Shown one piece after another: positions 12,221 to 26,784 of a stretch of 64,000 nt of DNA. Source of the DNA: Hypomesus transpacificus. Its lineage: Eukaryota > Chordata > Actinopteri > Osmeriformes > Osmeridae. Each line of letters begins with the position of its first letter. The first letter of the stretch is position 1. The notes under the pieces are model-generated. The model was given only the letters and a program-made list of their open reading frames with translations, did not search any database and had not been told where the DNA came from. The stretch covers positions 14,634,908 to 14,698,907 of the forward strand of contig NC_061061.1 of the NCBI RefSeq assembly GCF_021917145.1. The letters are read 5' to 3'. A program made the position numbers and the translations under genes.

Positions 12221-12823
12221 TGTGACGTCGCAAAATTTCTCTATAAACTTTTTCATGGCAAGAAACAGCTATCTTGCAAAGTTGTGACGGTTTCATGTTA
12301 GTAGTGTGGCACTCCCTAATTTATAGTGGAGGGATACACATGATCTGGCTCTGACTCAAGTCTTTGCCTGCTGTTGAGAGCCTTAAGCAGTATCCCAGGT
12401 CTCATAGCACCTATTATTTCTGACAATTTAATTTCTGCGGCTCAGCCCCCTTTACAAATAACTGTGGTTCCGATCCACATTATTATCTCATGGGAGTTGG
12501 GAGTAAATCCAGGCCGAAGGGGGCTATGTCTTCCCTTTACAAGTAACAAGTAACTACTTTATATTTGTGTAGCAATCCCTCACTCCAAGTGACTCAATGT
12601 GCAACTGTGGTAATGCAAACTAGAGGTCGTTTTCCTGTGAAAACTGAACATTGTTTGCACACGACAACTGTACAGGTAGTTGTCACTCATGACTGTTTTA
12701 GGATTATCACGTATTTGTTCAAGGAAAGATTTCCGTTGAAGTTCCGACTTTGAACCATCTGTTTACCGACTTATCTGTATCCTGCTTACCCACAGTGAAA
12801 CTTGTCAGTTTGTATTTACAGTT

Positions 12824-13255
12824 ACACCTGCAAATGAGAGACATGGTTATAACACTAGACAGGCAATAAGTGGTCACTTTAATTTTCCTCTACCCAGAAC
12901 CAATGCTCTTAAAAAAACAGTAATGTACAGAGCCATTTCATACTGGAATGTGCTCCCCTCATATGTGACTCTAACACAAAATAAATGTGATTTCAAAAGG
13001 AAACTTAAGGCAGCTATAATTAGAAAGGAAATTATAGTAGATTAGATTATTATTTTAGGTGTTTAAGGGATTTTAGGTATTATTTTACTTTTAATGTAAA
13101 TGTTGTTTTCTAAGTCTGTGTTTTTGTGATAATTGATCATGCTGTGCTGCATTTTATGTATTTATATTGTATTGTAATATTTTTTTTGCCTGGACCCCAG
13201 GAAGAACAGTCTACACCATGGTGTAGAGTAATGGGGATCCTTAATAAGTAAGAAA
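12824..13255 (+). mobile_element. 3' end of a non-LTR retrotransposon (CR1/Rex1-like)
   Basis: An open frame ending at the stop 13040-13042 reads HGYNTRQAISGHFNFPLPRT, then AISYWNVLPSYV, then DFKRKLKAAI. That is the usual C-terminal tail of fish LINE reverse transcriptases (YNTR, WN-LP and FK--LK blocks). A 3' UTR follows, with a TGGACCCCAGGAAGA motif and an end near TAATGGGGATCCTTAATAAG (to about 13250). It is heavily 5'-truncated with only about 70 codons left. Clade assignment is tentative. Confidence 0.7.
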
Positions 13256-13971
13256 TAAGAAAGCCATAGATATGTGGAAAATCATTCATCGACAATGTTA
13301 CAAATGGGAAAATGGATTACTCACATAATTCTCCCACAGGTTCTAAAAATCCCCAGTCATTCACTTTGAGACTTTCCCACAGTCAATATAGGGGGTTATG
13401 CTTTTCTCCATTAAGTATACCTCACCAAGTATAGGCCCATATCAACTGAACACCCCTTTAGAAAGAGTGGTATGTTCTGCCTGGAATGAGACACTGGGGG
13501 CCTTTCTTGTGAACTAAAGTGACATCTTGTGGCAAAAAGGAAACACAATAACCTGAGGCCAAGGTCACAAAGATCCAACATGGTCAATAGCTTGGCTGGA
13601 CAGTGAAGTGATTTATCCTTTCAACAGTCCTAGGGAACACACAAACACGAGACAAGGCTTTTTCTGATAACCTTTAATTTCATGATGTAACCAGTCATGA
13701 ATTACAATGTCTCACATTGGCCCACTTGCTACGCATGTAGAATACAAAGCATGTCTTTGTCTGTGCACCATTCAGGATCATCAATTAAATGGTCCAAGGA
13801 AGACAATGTCAAATGAATGTGTGAGACATACTATGAGTTAATGGCATATGATTTTAATGCATTAATCCATCCAAGAGATACAGATGGATACCACCTCGCA
13901 AACTACACATCTTCCTGGATGTTAGTCAGGTAAAAATGTCTGCGCAAACATTATGCAGTTATATATCAGAT

Positions 13972-14163
13972 TGGGTCAGATGGCTGAGCGGTTAAGGAGT
14001 TGGGCTATGAATTAAAAGGTTGTTAGTTCGATTCCCGGCCGTGCCAAATGACGTTGTGTCCTTGGGCAAGGCACTTCACCCTACTTGCCTCGGGGAGAAT
14101 GTCCCTGTACTTACTGTAAGTTGCTCTGGATAAGAGTGTCTGCTAAATGACTAAATGTAAATA
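13972..14163 (+). mobile_element. tRNA-derived SINE, V-SINE type with L2-like tail
   Basis: The 5' part is tRNA-like: an A box TGGCTGAGCGG at 13981-13991 and a B box AGTTCGATTCC at 14025-14035. A conserved body follows (GGGCAAGGCACTTCACCC). The 3' tail (about 14116-14162), with CTCTGGATAAGAGTGTCTGC and TAAATGACTAAATGTAAAT, is the tail class of teleost V-SINEs. The tail matches the end of the L2 LINE at 29655-29703. The tRNA part is too diverged to be a working tRNA gene. Confidence 0.85.
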
Positions 14164-15897
<1,734 letters not shown>

Positions 15898-17705
15898 TCT
15901 ATATACATCTCAACCCTGGGAGCCTGGTGCTCACAGACACAGCTGGACTAGTGGGTAACTGGACTACACCCTACACTCTATACTTTTGTACATTAGAGGT
16001 ACGTTTACTCCTTTGGTTCCTTCTACTTATTTGGTTTTGAGTACTTATACTTAAATTTAATAACTTTTGGCTGTTTCAAACGTGTCACATTTTCTTCTGT
16101 TAATGTACCTTGAGATAATAAAAAAAGGGACTTCTTAGAAAAAAAAATTCTAAACATACACTTGAGAGGCTTTGGAAAACTGAGGAATGAGTTTTAAATT
16201 AGATCCCTATCTGATCTTTACATGTTGGAGCACTTGAGAGTAAAGAACTGGTGAAAATCAAACGTTATTTGAGGTTTCAGGTGCTTTTCTGTTATTTTAA
16301 CGGATGTGGTCTTGTTGATGTCGTAAGAATCAAGGATGTGGTCTCTAAAAGAGCTCTATGAGACTGTTTTTGTGGAATCTAAAAAAATGGGTGGCAATAT
16401 GTTTTATCTTAGATGTAGAGTATGTTAAAAACATGAAGTTGATATACACTAAAGAGACAGATTTTTCCTCTTGATGGGATTTGCAGCATGTTTGATGCTC
16501 TGCTTTATACCCTCCCAAATGTAACTTTGGAGAGCAAATTTAATAGGCAACCTTTTTCAGTGAGCCAAGGCAAGATTTTACATATCTAAATATAAACCAG
16601 GACATTTTATTTTATAGTATTGTATTGTCTTCTTTGATGAACTGCAAATTAAATCTACAGAAGAATGACAAATTCCAGTACATTTTACTTTAATCACAGC
16701 CAACAGCATCTCCTGACATACATTTTGCTGCAAAAATGTATGAAGCATTTCACTGGTTATGTTAACAGGATTTAACAGAGCTAACTAACCTAATTAGTAA
16801 AAGTAGTCCTTCGGAAAACATGTAAAATGACACCATTGATCTTAACACTGCAGCAATTACTGGTAAGCACATGGTCTATGTGTGTGTATATAATATGCTA
16901 TAATAATGCTTGATTCATAAACATACAAAAACAAAATGTATTTATTGTAACGTGCAGGCCCAGCTGGCTCTCACTCAGAGCCATTTCAGTCAGAGGTGAA
17001 AAAAAGTGTTTTCCAGTGCAGAACAAGTGCAGTGGTGACGATTGCTTTTCTCAGACCTGGGTGTGCCTTTTTATGTAGTGGATATGGGGAGAAGGGAATG
17101 AGATATGTGTGTGAGCTCATCTCCCTTGTGTAGTTTTCATAGAAAACCATAATGTGTTAATGAAAAAAACAAGAAAAAAATAAAACTTTTCCCAGGTTGT
17201 TAACATCTGTGTTTGCTTTAGGTCTTGGCTAATGTTAGAGCAGCAAATTACATCCCTAAAGACCAACACATAATGTTGCGCAAACGTCCACGTCACAATG
17301 CAAAAGCACACACTTTGTTTGATGTTTACTTTTCTGTAATTGTTTAGTATATTTATTTTCATCCATGGTTTGACGCGTGTCGATGCCAAAGAGTCCTGGA
17401 CAGAGTCCTGTCACACAATCAAGATTCCCAGGGTGTGGTTTGAAACTAGACTCCTGCATGTTCAGACACGACCTGCACTTTGTCTTATGGCATTTCGCTT
17501 CCATTTTACAAGATCAGTCCTGTGTAATTCATGTTGAATACTGTTTGTACATCTCTTTTGGGAATGTTCTTCAAAAAAGGAAAAATCTTCAAAGTCATCC
17601 AGCAAACACCTCATCAGAAAAATACAAAGAAAACAAAACAGACATTTGTACAATAAATCTTTCAAAATGATTTACAAGGTTATTATGTTTCTTCCCCTGT
17701 TTCAG
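15898..17705. other. intergenic, upstream of second long rapunzel gene
   Basis: AT-rich, with no gene or clear repeat recognised. The region ends at the acceptor CCCCTGTTTCAG (17705), which probably joins an unidentified 5' UTR exon to the exon carrying the next coding region. Confidence 0.45.
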
Positions 17706-17775
17706 ACATCAGCATAGTCTCTGGCACGGGTAAGACTCACTTTGGACCTGTTAGTCTGTGACAGAACCTCCAACG

Positions 17776-18960
17776 ATGACCAGTGTGGCAGAATGGATCT
17801 GGCAGAACCGGGACAAGATCGAAAAAGGTGTGGCGATCATGGGGAAAGCCTCTGAGGTTCTAGCAGCCACTGTGGGCCAGATCCACCCAATCCTGGAGGC
17901 CGTGTTTGTGGCCTCTGCTGAGATCCTCAGCAACCCAGATGGTAAAGAGGCACGTTACTTAACCGAGCAGTTTGACTTGGTCAACCAGAAATTGGAGGGC
18001 ATTCAGGATGACATTGATAAAATCGCCCTTGAGCTCCAGAGAACCTCAATGAACAAGCGAAATTTTGATCGTGAGGCCCAGATGATCAGCCAGTACGAGA
18101 AGTTCCAAGACTTTGTCAATGCCAAGCCTAAGTTCAAGGAGAAGAAAATGGAGAAGTTCCTGATCCAGTTTGAGAACACGGACGCGGACCTAAACCTGGA
18201 TGCCCTCTACAACGCTGTGACTGGAGAGAACACCGCAGGTGATCTAATGCTGGAGACGGTGGTCGCAACAGAGCAGAGAAGCAGGAGAGCTGTGGAGGAT
18301 TTCTGTGCCAGGCTGAAGAAGCTCTTTGTCGTGGGCATTATTGCCGTCATGGGTTATGCTGCCCTGAAGGAAGGGGGAGTGGGAAATGACATGGTTAAGA
18401 AGTGGCAAGACCGAATGGAAGATGTGGAGAAACGCATGAAAGCTGCCGTGGACGACTGCACTGAAAACTTTGCAGACCAAGCCAAACTAGACATGGAGCA
18501 CCAGGTTAAGGACACACCTGCCAGTGTTGACTTTGACTTCACCAAATCTCTTTTAGAGTCCCTTGTCAAGAAATATGACTGGGTCCGATGGTCCATAAGA
18601 GTGTGTAATGACAAAGAGCGCATTTTCTTCTTCAATTGGCTGGCTGGAAAGCAGTACCATGGCAGTGGAGGCGCTGCCAACTACTTTGACATTCTGACCA
18701 ATAACAAAATCAAAGTCATGGTTTCTTTTAGTGTTGATCCCAAGCCCATTAACAAGGGTCAGATTCAGGAGCTGATTGAGACCCAAAATCTAAAGGGGAG
18801 TATGATGAATGTGGCACAGTGCCTCAGCAAAAGCTTCCCCAACTGCCTGGTGCATGCTGTCAGCCACTACAAGGAAGTGGTGGAGACCAAGAATTTCCAT
18901 GAGGATTGTTATTACTATGGAAAACACAAAGGGGCCTACCTATGCATTCATTCTGAGTAG
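17776..18960 (+). CDS. rpz-like: rapunzel-family protein, long form, single coding exon
   Basis: 394 residues from the first ATG, which lies 70 bases after an acceptor (TTTCAG, ending 17705). The N-terminus is MTSVAEWIWQNRDKIEKGVA. The layout matches the other long members: a hydrophobic helical stretch at about 24-50 (ASEVLAATVGQIHPILEAVF), charged helices, a second hydrophobic segment (LFVVGIIAVMGYAAL), then the C-terminal domain starting KKYDWVRWSIRV and ending CIHSE. It has no intron at the position interrupted in the first long member. It is clearly more diverged from the other two than they are from each other, especially in the N-terminal 120 residues. AATAAA motifs near 19559 could end the transcript. 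Function unknown; the family is linked to fin and bone growth only through the zebrafish mutant. Confidence 0.9.
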   Translation: MTSVAEWIWQNRDKIEKGVAIMGKASEVLAATVGQIHPILEAVFVASAEILSNPDGKEARYLTEQFDLVNQKLEGIQDDIDKIALELQRTSMNKRNFDREAQMISQYEKFQDFVNAKPKFKEKKMEKFLIQFENTDADLNLDALYNAVTGENTAGDLMLETVVATEQRSRRAVEDFCARLKKLFVVGIIAVMGYAALKEGGVGNDMVKKWQDRMEDVEKRMKAAVDDCTENFADQAKLDMEHQVKDTPASVDFDFTKSLLESLVKKYDWVRWSIRVCNDKERIFFFNWLAGKQYHGSGGAANYFDILTNNKIKVMVSFSVDPKPINKGQIQELIETQNLKGSMMNVAQCLSKSFPNCLVHAVSHYKEVVETKNFHEDCYYYGKHKGAYLCIHSE

Positions 18961-21838
18961 ATTAATGTGACACGGTATGATAAAGATAAGAGGGAAGTTA
19001 GTGGAGAAAATACATTTCAAATGCAATCATACATAGATCTGCAAGTTTGAGACATGTCTAAATCTATATCTTATATAACTACGGAGCGAATGTCAGAAAT
19101 GTGTGCTTTTATTGTGACTTGGCCTACCAATCATTTCTTTACTGGCTATCTGTATTTTGTGACTTTTCATTGTTGATAATATACTGCACAACAGCACTCA
19201 ACTATGAGACTTGGCTACTTCCTTTCAGCAGTGATTGGTAAAATTACCTTTTTTCACCTTGATCCTCTTTTCACAAATCTAGCCATAAATGTCAGACAGC
19301 AGTAAACTGTTTAGCACTAGGCAATATATTTGACACATTGCACTGATGTGTTCGCTTCAGTTTTGAGAAAATAACATGGGGTAATGACAAGGTGTAGGGC
19401 TACTCTAGAAATCCATTGCAATTGTTTAGCTCACCAAAGTATCAAAAATAATACAGACTATTATAAAGGTGTACATTGAAATTGTCGAAATTATTTTCAT
19501 ACTAAAGCTAGGCCATCAATATTTTATTTTATTTCTTGGATATGTTGTCTTTGTTCAAAATAAATCACAAAATAAAGGAATTTGTCTTTCTTGGTCATAC
19601 TTAAACAGTTTGAGAATCTAACTTTCTGTAGAAACTGTATTTTGTCCGCTGAAAAGTAGCACTCAAGTTGAGAAAGCAGTTGGTATACCTTCTCCAAAGA
19701 CTTATATTCTGACACATAATAGCCTAGTTATCTATGTAAGGGGCGTTAGTTTTCATTTTGTTCAAGATAAGCCTATCATTTTCTCAAGTTGTCGAACTAC
19801 CACCCTAGTTGAGTTGTCTGTAATGGGTGTGTCTTCTGTAATTTGAGAACCATATGACCAATAGGAAGGGAAAAACAGACGACAGTACTTTTCTTCCGTC
19901 AATTTTTGCCTATTAAAAGGTGAGTTAACTGTTCTAAATGTAATGTAAGCCTTATAATTTATAATGTACCAAAGTGTTACTTGACAATTACGATTCGCAT
20001 ATTTGCCTCTTAGGCTAGGCTACTTCAGTCAACAGGTTACGTTGCATTTATTGTGTGTGTTCTTTATGTAGGCTAGTTCCCACAACTTACTGCTACATGT
20101 ATGTACCTATATTGAACAATGATCTTTCTTATGTTCAATAATGTGGTAGGCCTACATTTTTATGGCGATCCGCTCACCTTGTGGGGACTTATTTGAAACT
20201 GTGTTGGATGGGCGTTGGTTAACAACGCAGCAGACCCTTTACTCCAGGAAGTGCACGCAATAGTATTATTCGTACTCTGATGAGACGTGCCGAAGCTCTT
20301 TCGTAGGCCTACATTAGAACTTCTCAAAGTGTAACCAGATACGATCATGTTAACTCTCGACACGTTATTGTGGGGAATCAATGAGATGCTGAAATGATGC
20401 AATTAGAGCCCTTGTTGAACTAACTAATCAATAAATGTTCCATTTAGAGGCCACATTATCTGCACAGTGCTTTGACATGACGCAGTTACAAGCAGGAGTT
20501 TTGTCAAACGCGTTATTGGTTGTCAGTCACAGGTCACCTTCTTCAGAGTAATACTGTATCCCCACAGTCTTATGAAGTTGTTGATACTATGACACAACTC
20601 ATACCAAAGTCAATGTTGTTTTTTTACATGTGAAATAATTCAGTGTTAGATGGTCTTTACTGTCTTCATCTAAATGTAAGCCTATTCTTGATATGCAATC
20701 ATCTGCAAAGCCTAACTCGAGTCTTGATCCTTTGTGTCCTGAAATGAGAGATCAGTGTAAAGTGGATTTGTCGTAATAGTATCTCTGGGTTTCATTATAG
20801 TCAGCCTTATATTCCTGACTACACCAGGCCGCCCTGGAAGGATAGGAATACAGGAGAGAGCTGAAATCCTTCATTTTTAGCATTAGTAAATGAAATTAGA
20901 TGAATGCTTTTCTACAAGAACGTGCGCCTTTCCTTTTACATGCTCCTGGCGCGTTTCAGACTTAGTGAGACATGTCTGGGCATGTTGCACATGAATATGT
21001 TGTTGTTGACAAATCGGATAAAATGCAGCAGTGGTTTCTTCTGTGTTTGTAGTCTCTGGCGTCTGCCTTCTCTGTAGAAGTAAGGGATGTATCAAGTTGA
21101 GCAATGAAGGCTATCTTTCCGATCTTCAGCAGTTTGAATCCTCCTGGGAAAGAGCTGGGCAGTGAGAAGGAGCTGACAGAATAGTTTCCTTTTGTCTCGT
21201 TGCCTAGGTTACGTGCTGAGTTGCAATGGAAAATGCACCCTTGCCCAGCAAGTTTAACCTCCGACAGTTAATCACTCTCCACGCCTGCAGTGGCATTAAC
21301 TGGTGCAGTTGTACAACTGAAGTAGGCTAGAGTTGACCGGAAATCTATGAATATTGCATTATAAAATAAAAGCCTAATGTATGCCTTGATCTCTAATGCT
21401 GATTTTGAAATAAATGTAATACCAAAATTCTTCTCATACTTCTCAGTGCAACATTTTTACTTGAGTACAGGTTTGAAACTCCTCTGTGGAATTCTTGTCT
21501 TCCCTCACTGGTGAATTCCCTTTGCATTGTTGCCTCATTGCTCAATGGTGTGTCCAGCTGTAGAGTATGTAATGCTTGTTAGCTGAAACTCACCCAGTCT
21601 GTCTTTCTCTATCAGGTCACGGTGTAAACAGAGCAACCCTCACAATCCAACCAGCAGGCCGAAGTTCAACCGATCGGAAACAACAAAAGGTCATTTTAAA
21701 GCTCCTACTGTATGACATGAAATAAGCTAGTCAGCCATATGGGTCTAACTGTAATTACTGTTGTTTTTTCTGACCATTGAATTTGAATATCTCTGTAATT
21801 AATCAGGCTGCTCTAATACTCTCTCAATCATGTCTTCT
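18961..21838. other. 3' UTR and intergenic between second and third long rapunzel genes
   Basis: Contains the probable 3' UTR of the preceding gene (AATAAA near 19559). A good donor (ATTAAAAG then GTGAGT) at 19919 may end a 5' non-coding exon of the next gene, whose coding exon follows the acceptor TCTTCTCAG ending at 21840. No other gene is recognised. Confidence 0.4.
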
Positions 21839-21878
21839 CAGATCTTTTACCTAAATTGTGTGAGAGACACCAGCAAAG

Positions 21879-23054
21879 ATGGCTGAGCAGTTGCAGAAGC
21901 TTGTAGCAGATAAGAAGAATGTGGTTGAGACGGTGATGGAGGTGTTTGAACACGGTGCTGAGGTCGTAGCCAGCATAGCAGGTGACCTCTTCCCTGTTTT
22001 TGCCATCGCAGCACCACTTGTGAAGTTGGCCCTGGACAATGTGGAGAGCAAAGAGGCTGAGTTCATGAAACAGCAGTTCCAGAAAGTTCGTGAAAGTCTG
22101 GAGGTGATCTCTGAGGATATCCAGCGAATCAACGAGGAGATCAAGAAAAGTGGCGCAGATGCTGCCTACTTCTCAGTAGAGGAGAACATCTCCAACCAGT
22201 TCCGTAAGTACATGGACATCCTTAATGCCAAACCCAAGTTTCGCGAGGTGAAAAAGAAGCTTTTCCTGGAGCATTTCGTCAAGACAGGAGGTGACAAAAA
22301 CTTGCATACGCTTTACAGTGCTGTTACCGGTGACAACTTTTCTGGGGAGTCAGTGCTGGAAATCACTCTGAACTATGAGAACAAAAGTCGAAGAGCAATG
22401 GAAGACTTCTGTGCCCGGCTGAAAGAGCTCTTCTGTATTGGCCTTATTGCTCTAATGGGCTACACAGCTCTCAAGGGAGTCGATGATGAGCAGGAACTTC
22501 TTCTTGACTGGGGCGAGAAGATGAAGACAGTTCAGACGAAAATGAACTCTGTCATTGAGGATTGCATCGTCAGTTACCCGAAGCAGGCTGAAATTGATTC
22601 CCGCCGGCTGGTTAGGGACAAATCTGACCTAACCAACCAGCAACTGGCAGATGCCATTGTGGACATGCTAAAGACAAAGTATGACTGGGTGCACTGGTCA
22701 GTTCGCATATTCAACACCCCCACAGGTCTGTTCGTAAACAAGAAGGATTTCCATTGCCCAACAGGGAAGAGCCGTTTTCAAGTGCCTACGTCGGACGAGA
22801 AGCTTATCGTCATGGTGTCCTACAGTGCTTCCCCAGAGCCTCTGGACAAAGCCTGCATTCAAAAGCTGATCCAGAGTCAGAAGAAACCCACTGTTGTGGG
22901 TATAGCAGAGCTCCTGTTTGAGCAGTTGCCAGGTCAGTGTGTCGTCCACACTGTAAAGACCTCAAAAGACTTGGCCTATGCTTGGAGCTTTGATGAGGAG
23001 CTGCACTACTGGGAGGAACTCAAAAACTTTTATGTGTGTGCTCACTCAGCTTGA
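21879..23054 (+). CDS. rpz-like: rapunzel-family protein, long form, single coding exon
   Basis: 391 residues, starting MAEQLQKLVADKKNVVETVM at the first ATG after the acceptor ending at 21840. It is the closest relative of the 4562 gene. Shared stretches include FGVEEN-type blocks (VEENISNQFRKYMDILNAKP here, VEENIRNQFRKYMNVLEAKP there), HF-KTGGDKN, and the hydrophobic segment LFCIGLIALMGYTAL. The C-terminal domain begins TKYDWVHWSVRI and ends CAHSA. The protein is predicted to be helical over the first ~240 residues with two hydrophobic stretches and no obvious signal peptide. A short perfect hairpin (AACCAGGC, loop AGC, GCCTGGTT) lies in the 3' flank at 23375-23393. Molecular function unknown. 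Confidence 0.92.
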   Translation: MAEQLQKLVADKKNVVETVMEVFEHGAEVVASIAGDLFPVFAIAAPLVKLALDNVESKEAEFMKQQFQKVRESLEVISEDIQRINEEIKKSGADAAYFSVEENISNQFRKYMDILNAKPKFREVKKKLFLEHFVKTGGDKNLHTLYSAVTGDNFSGESVLEITLNYENKSRRAMEDFCARLKELFCIGLIALMGYTALKGVDDEQELLLDWGEKMKTVQTKMNSVIEDCIVSYPKQAEIDSRRLVRDKSDLTNQQLADAIVDMLKTKYDWVHWSVRIFNTPTGLFVNKKDFHCPTGKSRFQVPTSDEKLIVMVSYSASPEPLDKACIQKLIQSQKKPTVVGIAELLFEQLPGQCVVHTVKTSKDLAYAWSFDEELHYWEELKNFYVCAHSA

Positions 23055-24729
23055 GCTTCTCAAAACATAACCAATAGCCAAGGTTATTCTCAGTAGACAT
23101 GCCAACAATTTCCTCTTTTTTGGAGTTCTATTCTTCAATATGTAACTTGATGGTTGGTAGTTTTAATGATTTATCAGATGTTATTGTGGATGATTTGACA
23201 ATGTACAATGGAAACCTAAATTAATGAAAATGATTGTATTATAGGTTGAATCAAAAAGGTTTGTCATCACCAACTCACTACCCAAAATAATTTACCTGCT
23301 ATTCCCATGATAGAAGAACAGTGTTTCAGAAAGCAGTACCCTAGGTAAGAAAATATCAGAATTAATATAATAAAAACCAGGCAGCGCCTGGTTATTTCCA
23401 TTTTCTATTTTATTCATTAAGGAGACACTTCTATTTAAAGTGACATGCAAATAGTTTTTTCCTTGTCATTTTGTCCAATTCTAGCTCTGAACCTGCGCCT
23501 GTCCTACAACTTGTCATCTATCGACCACATAGGCAAGTTTAGACACATGCACAGTGTCAGGGTAGCAGAAGGGCTTGTTTACTTTTGAACTCCTTACATA
23601 GACACTACCCTGTCACATCTTGTCTGTAGAAATTGATACAAAATGTCGGATATATCACCACTTCTTTTTACAAAGAAGAATTTTATAATGTCAATACTAT
23701 TGTTATAAGGTGTCTTTTAACGGTGTCTTTAATAATGAACAATGGATATTATGTCTTTGCAATATTGCATAGCTCAAGGATACAAACCAAGGATAACGTT
23801 GAAAAAAAGTTCATACCAGCTCATGTTATACTAATATTGGTGCCAACTTTGCTCATCATCTTACTTTGATGTATTTGTTACATAAAATCAACATTTAGTG
23901 TAACCTTTTATACACCATCTCTTTGGGGATTTCTTTCTACAAATATTCAAGGTGTCTCATAGGTGCTGTAACCTGTGATCAGTAGATTTTATAACAAAAT
24001 ATCTTGGTTGTTTGATTTCAAATGAATAAATTAATGAGCATTGTTTGAATAAAAACATTTTGAAACTCAGTTGCAGCACATTGGCTATCATTTTGTCTTT
24101 GTTTAATAGTAAAGTAAAAAGTACATTTATAAAACATGTGGATGGGAATCTTTGTCACAAAAGGCTTTATCAGTTGATAAATTATGTTTTCTTTTTTTGT
24201 ATATGTAACCAGGAGAATTACTAATGATAATTTTTTTTTAAGGAATTTGAATCCTGGCAAAGACAGAATTAGAAAAAGAAGAATACTTTTTCCACCCAAT
24301 TGCTAACATGTTAGCCATACAAAAGTTAATAATTTTGCTACCGGTACATATAATCTAAACAACTGTACTAAAAATGTGCCTGTATAAATAACCTGCTGAT
24401 GTGTGGAGCACATCTCTCAACCCCATCGTCTTGCATAAATCTCACTTATGGTCCTAACATAGCTCAAAGCCAGCACCCGGAAACACCGACTGTGGTCTGT
24501 AATTTTGTGGCTGTAGATTTTCTATATTTGTCTTAAAAGTTCCACAGATTTTCTTTGGTAACAACAGAATCAAGAATCAACAAAGACTTAAATCTTAGAT
24601 GACTTCAGAATTTACTTGGCCGACAATAATTTACTTTATTTACATGCAGGGTGCGAATTACAAGGGGGGCTTGGGGGGGTTTGAACCCCCCTAATTAAGA
24701 CTTGGACCCCCCTGAAGAGGTAAAAACAA

Positions 24730-24755
24730 CCCCCCCCCCCCCCCCCCCCCCCCCC
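24730..24755. repeat. 26-base poly-C run
   Basis: An uninterrupted run of 26 C, 40 bases after another G/C-run palindrome. It is likely length-variable and prone to sequencing error. Confidence 0.95.
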
Positions 24756-26766
24756 GATTGTCATGTATAATTAGCACTCTGTTTACACGTACATTTTGAA
24801 TTTTTGTACCAAATGTACCAATGTACCAAATATGCATGTAGAAAGTTCATCAGACCAAGGATCAGAAGAGTTCAGCATTTCGGTGGTCAGTATTTTGGTG
24901 AAAATTATTTAACACTTGATTTAGACATCAACACCTTTGACCCTAGGTTTAACATTACTTATGAGTAGTGACTCCGCAGATATTTCTTCAGATTAGTGGC
25001 GTAATCTAGAATGATGTACATATAGTGCAAATACTGTCAATCGAATAAACTCCCTCCTACCTCCTCTTGTACTATAATATACTTGAATCCCATTAGCTAA
25101 AGTTCAATAATAACTCAAAGTCTTCAGGTCTCTATCAAGGGTAAATGTGGGCAGGATCATGTTTACTAAATTAACTGAAGCATTTCGTCCCTCTATTTTC
25201 TTGACAGATGACTCAGGTTTTGTATACAGTACACATGTAAAAATGTGTTGCCCAACACTAAAGTCAGCCCTTAAAATATTTGTTTTTCATCTCAATGAAT
25301 GACAAAAAAAGGTAGTTAATGAAAGGGTAACATTTGTGATAAACATGTGTTTCCCAGAAGAGAAAGTAGATAACACGAGGGTCATTCAAGACATTCCAAC
25401 CTTATGTTGTCTGGACTGAAAAGCATCACATTGCTCCAATATATTTTACCTTCTAGCCAAGGTCAGACATCCTTCAAAGTTAAATATTTACACAATGATT
25501 GTTATGGAATAATTTTAACTATTTCAAACCCCCTCTTACATTGTCCGCCTCCTAGAGGCCAATGAAGGTCATGACATCCCTGCCAGATTCTTATTGCTGT
25601 ATTCCTGAGCTCTAGATCTGCCCTGTCATCAATGGGGAACTAGCACAAATTCAACAGTCTCCAAAGTACAATTAAATTTTTAGTATAGAAGTGTGGTCAC
25701 TATCATTTGAATATACTATCTGAGTCATCCAATATGGATGTGACCAAGTAGCTTTCACAGGAATGGAATAATAGGAATCATGAAAATATCATTAATTTTG
25801 TCCAGATCAATTTTTCCATTTTATTTTCACAGATTTCATAACTCTCATAAAATCTCAATCTCAACTCTCTCTCAAAAATCTCATTTCTCGATGAGAAATT
25901 AACTGACTTCATCTGGTCAATACAACACGTGGATTTACTTTCCTCAATTGACTAATAACAATGCATGCTACATACAATAGATAAATCACCTTACAAATAA
26001 TCTTACTTTAAAGATGTTCAAATGAATTCCACATGATAGTGGCAAATTCTCTCACTCAACAAAGTGTCCTTCATTTGTTTGGCTTGGTTGCTCCAATGGA
26101 AGCCATATGGGGCTGACACTGTCTGAGGGAGCTGGCCATGCAGGACTAGTGAATAGGTGAAGAGATGCTTTTAATCAGACCAAACTTAGTCTTCCATAAA
26201 TATGATTTGGCCACACAGTCCTGCATTGAGGCCCGGCCCATCAGGTGACCTCAGGAACGCAGGAAAAACATCACGAGGCCACGAAAAGATGCATCCGACA
26301 TGGAGGGTTACAATGTCTTACCAGTTATCGCCTCAACGTAACCCTGTCTCTTTCTTAATTCTATCTCAATGGAAATAAATTGTCCTTAAAAAATTACCCA
26401 TGAATGTTGATCAGATGGTGGACCCAAGACATTCTCTGGCAGCATCACAAGACCACACAGAGTCAGTGCTAAAATGCAATAGGGTTGTATGTTTTTTTGT
26501 TTTCATGTATCATGTACCGAAGACACAGAAAGTGGCAAGGGTTAAACTATATATTGAATATATTGAGTTTCCACTATGGGGAACATGACAGAATCCATTA
26601 CTGTTAGGAGATCCTGATAACCCAATATTGGAGAAGCTTCAAAGAGCATTACAGCTAACAAGTGTGTACCACTACTCCCCCACTGTCCTTTGAACATAAA
26701 ACATTCATGAAAATGATGTTGTAGTCATTTTAATTAAAACCTACTTCCCGTATAGCTCTCTTGTTG

Positions 26767-26784
26767 GGTTAGGGTTAGGGTTAG
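26767..26784. repeat. short telomere-like repeat (GGTTAG)x3
   Basis: Three perfect units in the orientation opposite to the run at 6301-6318. Too short to carry structural meaning by itself. Confidence 0.85.

Noticed and set aside
13972-14045. Functional tRNA gene
   Set aside because: A and B boxes are present but the cloverleaf does not pair well, and a SINE body and LINE-like tail follow directly.
24660-24755. Possible transposon end around the G/C-run palindrome and poly-C
   Set aside because: No matching second end or target duplication could be found nearby, so it is listed only as simple repeat.
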